Assembly: GCA_003646055.1 (NCBI GenBank) | Contig: QNDZ01000045.1 | Coordinates: 1-10,540, forward strand | Direction: 5' to 3' | From: a bacterium | Lineage (GTDB): Bacteria > Hydrothermota > UBA3072 > B12-G15 | Length of the DNA stretch: 10,540 bases | Translations under genes and position numbers: made by a program | The notes under the pieces: generated by a model | Database searches by the model: none | What the model was told of the DNA's origin: nothing | What the model saw: the letters and a program-made list of their open reading frames with translations, nothing else | In this document: one piece after another, positions 7,021-10,540 of the stretch | Position numbering within the stretch: position 1 is the first letter of the stretch | How the letters are laid out: each line of letters starts with the position of its first letter

Positions 7021-7625
7021 TACTCCTTATTATTTTTACTTTTGCAGACGCCTTATTTGCATCAGGAGATTACTTCAGGGCTGCCAGTGAGTATAGAAGA
7101 GAAATCTTTCGTGAGCCACAAAACCCTTATGCAGCCATGAAACTTGGAGATTCGTATTATAAACTTGGTGATTACAATTATGCACTGTTCTGGTATGGAA
7201 AGGCATATTTTCTTAAGGAAGATAAGGACATTGAAGACAGATACATCTATCTTCTTGCAAAGACAATGAAGTTTGAGGATCTTAAAATACTGATTGATGA
7301 CAATGAGCATCCATTGATAAAGGCAATTAATGAATTGAAGAACGCATCCCCTTTGAGGTATGTTTCCTTTGTGCTTCCGGGTGGAACCCAGTTACTGTGT
7401 GGTGAATATAAAACAGGACTGCTTTCAATGGTATGGAATGCTCTTTCACTATACCTTGGATACACAAGCATCAAAAACAGGGATATTCCCGGTATAATCT
7501 TCTCCATCTCACTGTTCCAGAGGTTCTACATGGGAAACCTGACCTCAGCAAAGGGTGCAATTTATAGAAAAAAGTTAAAAAGGTATAAAAGGGTTGTAGA
7601 ATCCTACAGACCGGATGGTGTTTAA
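7017..7625 (+). CDS. TPR protein with C-terminal membrane domain, paralogue-like to its upstream neighbour
   Basis: This 202-residue protein initiates at TTG, with a strong ribosome binding site and a 4-nt TTGA overlap. The leader is MILLIIFTFADA. Two TPRs cover about residues 15-75 (SGDYFRAASEYRREIF and KLGDSYYKLGDYNYALFWYG). A linker leads to ASPLRYVSFVLPGGTQLLCG, with P121-G-G matching the PGLG motif of the previous gene. A hydrophobic hairpin (TGLLSMVWNALSLYLGYTSI) and another segment (GIIFSISLFQRFYMGNL) follow, then a basic tail (KKLKRYKRV). Domain order, length and motif positions mirror the preceding gene, suggesting an old tandem duplication that has diverged strongly. It is the last of the six overlapping genes; a new promoter follows directly. 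The function is unknown. Confidence 0.65.
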   Translation: MILLIIFTFADALFASGDYFRAASEYRREIFREPQNPYAAMKLGDSYYKLGDYNYALFWYGKAYFLKEDKDIEDRYIYLLAKTMKFEDLKILIDDNEHPLIKAINELKNASPLRYVSFVLPGGTQLLCGEYKTGLLSMVWNALSLYLGYTSIKNRDIPGIIFSISLFQRFYMGNLTSAKGAIYRKKLKRYKRVVESYRPDGV

Positions 7626-7629
7626 TCCA

Positions 7630-7657
7630 TTGACATAACAGGTTTATAAAGTAAAAT
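7630..7657 (+). promoter_or_regulatory. Near-consensus sigma-70-type promoter for the SLBB gene
   Basis: A perfect -35 box, TTGACA (7630-7635), is separated by 16 nt from TAAAAT (7652-7657, 5/6 to TATAAT). Transcription would start near 7664, leaving a leader of about 12 nt that is essentially the ribosome binding site. It starts 5 nt after the upstream stop codon, so the SLBB gene can be expressed separately from the preceding run. Confidence 0.68.
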
Positions 7658-7665
7658 CCTAAAAA

Positions 7666-7672
7666 AGGAGGT
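7666..7672 (+). promoter_or_regulatory. Strong ribosome binding site of the SLBB gene
   Basis: AGGAGGT, a full anti-Shine-Dalgarno match, ends 3 nt before the ATG at 7676 and fixes that start. Confidence 0.8.
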
Positions 7673-7675
7673 AGG

Positions 7676-10042
7676 ATGTTTGGATTGTTATATATATTTC
7701 TACTTGCACAGACACCTGAAGATATCATAAAATCTCTGGGAATAAAGGGACGCCCCAAAACACAACCACAGACTACACAGACCATAATTCAGACACCGGT
7801 TAATATCAAAGACAGCATCATTATTAAGAAGCAAATGGAAGAATCAGAGATTGAGAAGATGTATAACAACTACAGGCTTGCCTTCATTGAAATAAGAACT
7901 CAAACTATAACCATTGACTCCACAATGTTTGGTGGGACAAAGACAACAAAAAAATTTGTAGATACATTAACTCTGGATCTCAAGCAATTTGGTTATAATC
8001 ACTTTTACTGGAATCTTGCTTCCTATTCCCAACCCGGTGTAATGGCAACGGACAACTACATCATTGGACCAGGTGACGCCCTCACATTGAATATCTGGGG
8101 AACAATGGAAAAAACAGAGAATCTGGTTGTTAACAATGAAGGCAAAATTTTTATAACGGGTGTGGGAACACTAAATATCGCAGGATTAAAGTACAGTGAA
8201 GCAAGAGATAAAATTAAAAAGGCAGTAATGACAGAATATTCCAATGTAAACGTTGATGTTACACTCACCAACTTGAGAAAAGTAAATATCTTCCTTACAG
8301 GAGAGGTGTACGCCCCAGGTAATTATCCTGTATCACCCCTTTCATCAATTTTATACGCACTATACCTTGGTGGTGGACCAACAAAGAAGGGCTCCCTTAG
8401 AAGGATTAAAATCATAAGAAGGGATGGAACCACTATCTATGTTGACCTTTATGACTATTTTGTGAAGGGAAAGTCTGTAAAGAATATTCAGTTCAACGAC
8501 GGAGACATTATATTTGTCCCTCCTATCGGGAAAACCGTTGCTGTGGGTGGAGCAGTTGTTAGACCAGGTATATATGAATTAAAATCTTACGAAACCGCAT
8601 CTGATGTCTTCAGGATGGCTGGGGGGCTGCTACCTGAAGGCTATGTTGGCCACATCACTATTGAAGGCATAGAAAACCACAATAAAAGGATAATATATGA
8701 GAAGGACTTTTCTTCATACAGTGAGTTTAAAAAACTTATAAAAAATCTTAAACCATCAGATGGAGACTTCTTCAAAATAGACCCCATTGCAAGGAGAAGA
8801 AGGGCATTCGTTTATGTGGGTGGAAATGTTTACTATCCTGGTGTATTTGCTCTGGATAAAAAGACTACCTTAAAGAGCCTGCTAATCAGGTCAAAAATCA
8901 AGGAAGACACCTACATGGAGAGGGGAGAAATCCTGAGGTACGTAAGTGATAGTCTGTACTCTATTATACCTTTCAATGTAGAAAGTGTCTTGACCTCCCC
9001 TTCCTATGATACATTCAAACTGATGGAATGGGATAGCATCCTTGTTTTCTCCATTGATGAGACAAAACCTGCAAAAAATGTATATCTGTACGGTGCAGTT
9101 AAAAAACCTGGGACATACAAACTCCTGCCAGGTATGACCACTGGAGATCTTCTCTTTGGAGGAATACCCCTACCAACTGCAAGGCTGGACAATGCTGAAC
9201 TGCTGAGAAAAAATATGGAAGATGGAACATATTCAATCATTCCTGTTGACCTTACCACAGACAAAGGGCTGAACCTTCCCCTCCAGATAGGTGATAACCT
9301 TATTATCAAAAACCAGAAGGTAAAACCTGATGTCGTAATAATTTCAGGAGAAGTAAAATATCCAGGAAAGTATGCATTGAGGGGAAAGGAAACGCTCAGG
9401 TCGTTGATTGAAAGGGCAGGTGGCCTCACACCCAACGCATACCTTGATGGTGTGGTGCTGGAGAGAAAATCCGTTAAAGAAATGAAAAAAAAGGCAACAA
9501 AAGAACTTATTACCACTGCAAAGAAGGAACTCATTGTGAGCCAGTCCTCACTCCTTGGGGAGAGTCTACAACCCCAAGAAGCACAGGTGAAGCAGAATAT
9601 TATCAACCAGCAACTCCAGCTTATCAAGAGTGTTTCCCAGGAAGGGCTATCTGGAAGGGTTGCACTTCCAGAAAAACTTGGGCTTGATATAATTCTTGAA
9701 GCAGGGGACTCCATCTACATTCCAAAAATCCCATCCACGGTCCAGATTATAGGCGCAGTGTACAATCCAACAGGTGTTCTTTACAGAAAAGGGCTCAAAA
9801 TTAAAGATGTGATTGAAATGGCAGGTGGATTCACGCCTGATGCTGACAGAAGGGCAACATACGTGGTAAGGGCATCAGGCGAGTCTGTAAAGAGGGTTAG
9901 AAAACTAAAACCTGGTGATACAGTTGTTGTACCAAGAAAGTCTCCTGTCCAGAAGACCCTGTTTGACACATTGAAAGACCTTGCCCTGATTGTATATCAA
10001 ATAGGTGTTGCTGTTGCTGCACTCAACACCCTGAGAAAGTAA
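7676..10042 (+). CDS. Polysaccharide export protein with Poly_export domain and about six SLBB repeats
   Basis: The protein has 788 residues. A short leader (MFGLLYIFLLAQ) shows no lipobox Cys. The Poly_export (Wza-type) domain spans about residues 126-202: DNYIIGPGDALTLNIWG, then NNEGKIFITGVGTLNIAGL and the SEARDKI helix. SLBB units, each with a 'GxVxxPGxY ... L...AGG' pattern, begin near residues 203 (FLTGEVYAPGNYPV), 287 (AVGGAVVRPGIYEL), 377 (YVGGNVYYPGVFAL), 468 (YLYGAVKKPGTYKL), 553 (IISGEVKYPGKYAL) and 688 (IIGAVYNPTGVLY). A helical, lysine- and glutamine-rich insertion (about 605-675) separates the fifth and sixth. A hydrophobic C-terminal helix (LALIVYQIGVAVAAL) could anchor it in a membrane. 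Family members form outer-membrane or periplasmic channels for capsule or exopolysaccharide export. No Wzc-like chain-length kinase or glycosyltransferase is visible nearby. It has its own promoter and no terminator room before the convergent gene. Confidence 0.92.
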   Translation: MFGLLYIFLLAQTPEDIIKSLGIKGRPKTQPQTTQTIIQTPVNIKDSIIIKKQMEESEIEKMYNNYRLAFIEIRTQTITIDSTMFGGTKTTKKFVDTLTLDLKQFGYNHFYWNLASYSQPGVMATDNYIIGPGDALTLNIWGTMEKTENLVVNNEGKIFITGVGTLNIAGLKYSEARDKIKKAVMTEYSNVNVDVTLTNLRKVNIFLTGEVYAPGNYPVSPLSSILYALYLGGGPTKKGSLRRIKIIRRDGTTIYVDLYDYFVKGKSVKNIQFNDGDIIFVPPIGKTVAVGGAVVRPGIYELKSYETASDVFRMAGGLLPEGYVGHITIEGIENHNKRIIYEKDFSSYSEFKKLIKNLKPSDGDFFKIDPIARRRRAFVYVGGNVYYPGVFALDKKTTLKSLLIRSKIKEDTYMERGEILRYVSDSLYSIIPFNVESVLTSPSYDTFKLMEWDSILVFSIDETKPAKNVYLYGAVKKPGTYKLLPGMTTGDLLFGGIPLPTARLDNAELLRKNMEDGTYSIIPVDLTTDKGLNLPLQIGDNLIIKNQKVKPDVVIISGEVKYPGKYALRGKETLRSLIERAGGLTPNAYLDGVVLERKSVKEMKKKATKELITTAKKELIVSQSSLLGESLQPQEAQVKQNIINQQLQLIKSVSQEGLSGRVALPEKLGLDIILEAGDSIYIPKIPSTVQIIGAVYNPTGVLYRKGLKIKDVIEMAGGFTPDADRRATYVVRASGESVKRVRKLKPGDTVVVPRKSPVQKTLFDTLKDLALIVYQIGVAVAALNTLRK

Positions 10043-10540
10043 TCACATAAAGGGAACTGGAATAAAGGTAAGGACAAAGATAAGCAGGCTTAACCAGCCA
10101 ATAATAATTCTTTTATTATCAAGTCCTCCCACTGTATCCATTGGTGGTGGATGCTTGACCCCAATGAATAAAAGAAGTAAAAAAGCCCAGACCAACCATC
10201 CAGGCCAGATAAAACTCAGGGCAAATAGAACAGCAATGAATATGTAACCGACTATCCTGTGTATCCGTGGAAAGAAGGCATAGAGTATGTGCCCTCCATC
10301 AAGCTGCCCCACTGGAAGAAGGTTTAATCCTGTAACAAAAAATCCCAGCCATCCTGCAAAGGCAACAGGGTGCAGCAAAACATCCATACCCTGTGGAATG
10401 GATTTGAAGAAAAAATGAGAAATGAATGAAAAAATAAGAGGGTTTCCAATCCTTAATGCACCCTCAGGGACTTGAACCACAGTGGAGAGTTTAAGCCCGA
10501 TGATTGCAGCAAATATTGATAGAACAAAACCTGTTATTGG
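10043..10540 (-). CDS. Site-2 protease family (M50) membrane metalloprotease, C-terminal part, open at window edge
   Basis: On the - strand the frame is open from the window end (10540) to the TGA at 10043-10045, giving 165 visible residues. The GTG at 10480 is internal, since PITGFVLSIFAAIIGLKLS, a typical M50 segment, precedes it. Visible hallmarks are LHPVAFAGWLGFFVTGLNLL followed by LLPVGQLDGGH, where the Asp of LDGGH (codon 10298-10300) is the third zinc ligand, then FFPRIHRIVGY and three further hydrophobic segments. The HExxH zinc motif should lie beyond the window. Family members cleave transmembrane substrates within the bilayer; the substrate is unknown. It lacks visible PDZ domains and resembles the simple polytopic M50 type more than RseP. 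It converges on the SLBB gene with no bases between the two stop codons. Confidence 0.88.
   Translation of the reverse strand, partial: PITGFVLSIFAAIIGLKLSTVVQVPEGALRIGNPLIFSFISHFFFKSIPQGMDVLLHPVAFAGWLGFFVTGLNLLPVGQLDGGHILYAFFPRIHRIVGYIFIAVLFALSFIWPGWLVWAFLLLLFIGVKHPPPMDTVGGLDNKRIIIGWLSLLIFVLTFIPVPFM

Noticed and set aside
7645..7650. TATAAA as the -10 box of the SLBB promoter
   Set aside because: It lies only 9 nt from TTGACA, too close for a sigma-70 promoter; TAAAAT at 7652-7657 gives normal 16-nt spacing.
7471..7785. Open - strand frame across the promoter region of the SLBB gene
   Set aside because: It overlaps two real genes and a strong + strand promoter, and shows no recognisable protein features or ribosome binding site.
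9004..9714. A 236-codon open frame on the - strand inside the SLBB gene
   Set aside because: It is antisense to a well-supported coding region; its serine/phenylalanine-rich translation is what AGA/GAA-rich sense codons produce on the reverse strand.
10043..10480. A complete protein starting at GTG 10480 on the - strand
   Set aside because: Family-typical M50 sequence continues in frame to base 10540, so the gene is truncated by the window, not started here.

Overview
The window reads as a piece of chromosome from a thermophilic, diderm (two-membrane) bacterium of an uncultivated or poorly studied lineage. Arginine is encoded almost entirely by AGA/AGG, ATA isoleucine codons are common, genes are packed tightly, and G+C is around 40% by eye. 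A polysaccharide-export SLBB protein, a LolA-like protein and an M1 peptidase ending in an outer-membrane-barrel-like segment point to an outer membrane. Candidate groups such as WOR-3/Stahlbacteria or Hydrothermae would fit, but this is a low-confidence guess from style. There are no mobile-element genes, rRNA, tRNA or CRISPR arrays.

Layout. (1) 1-638: the 3' part of a SAM-dependent methyltransferase with a C-terminal NifX/NifB-like domain, open at the window edge. (2) 657-1685: a DUF1028 Ntn-hydrolase-like protein with a hydrophobic leader and a TPR tail, 18 nt behind gene 1 and probably co-transcribed with it. (3) 1686-1834: the only sizeable gap. It holds two inverted copies of a short G/C-rich imperfect palindrome (a REPIN-like element), then a promoter placed so that the next gene may be leaderless. 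(4) 1835-7625: six genes on the + strand joined by five consecutive 4-nt stop/start overlaps (ATGA, ATGA, GTGA, ATGA, TTGA). They encode a UPF0104/LPTA-type membrane protein, an 859-aa M1 metallopeptidase, a LolA-like protein, a YidD-like protein with an export-type N-terminus, and two related proteins built from TPRs plus a C-terminal membrane domain. (5) 7630-7672: a near-consensus promoter and strong ribosome binding site. (6) 7676-10042: a 788-aa polysaccharide-export protein with about six SLBB repeats. (7) 10043-10540: the C-terminal part of a site-2 (M50) protease on the - strand, with its stop codon directly abutting the SLBB stop codon.

How it may fit together. Nearly every product is predicted to be exported or membrane-bound, and the six overlapping genes are almost certainly translated as one coupled unit. 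Their contents (lipid-transporter-like membrane protein, lipoprotein-carrier fold, YidD, two TPR/membrane scaffolds, surface-directed peptidase) suggest an envelope-biogenesis module; that function is inference. A shared oddity is that seven exported proteins begin with very short hydrophobic leaders that lack the usual positively charged N-terminus.
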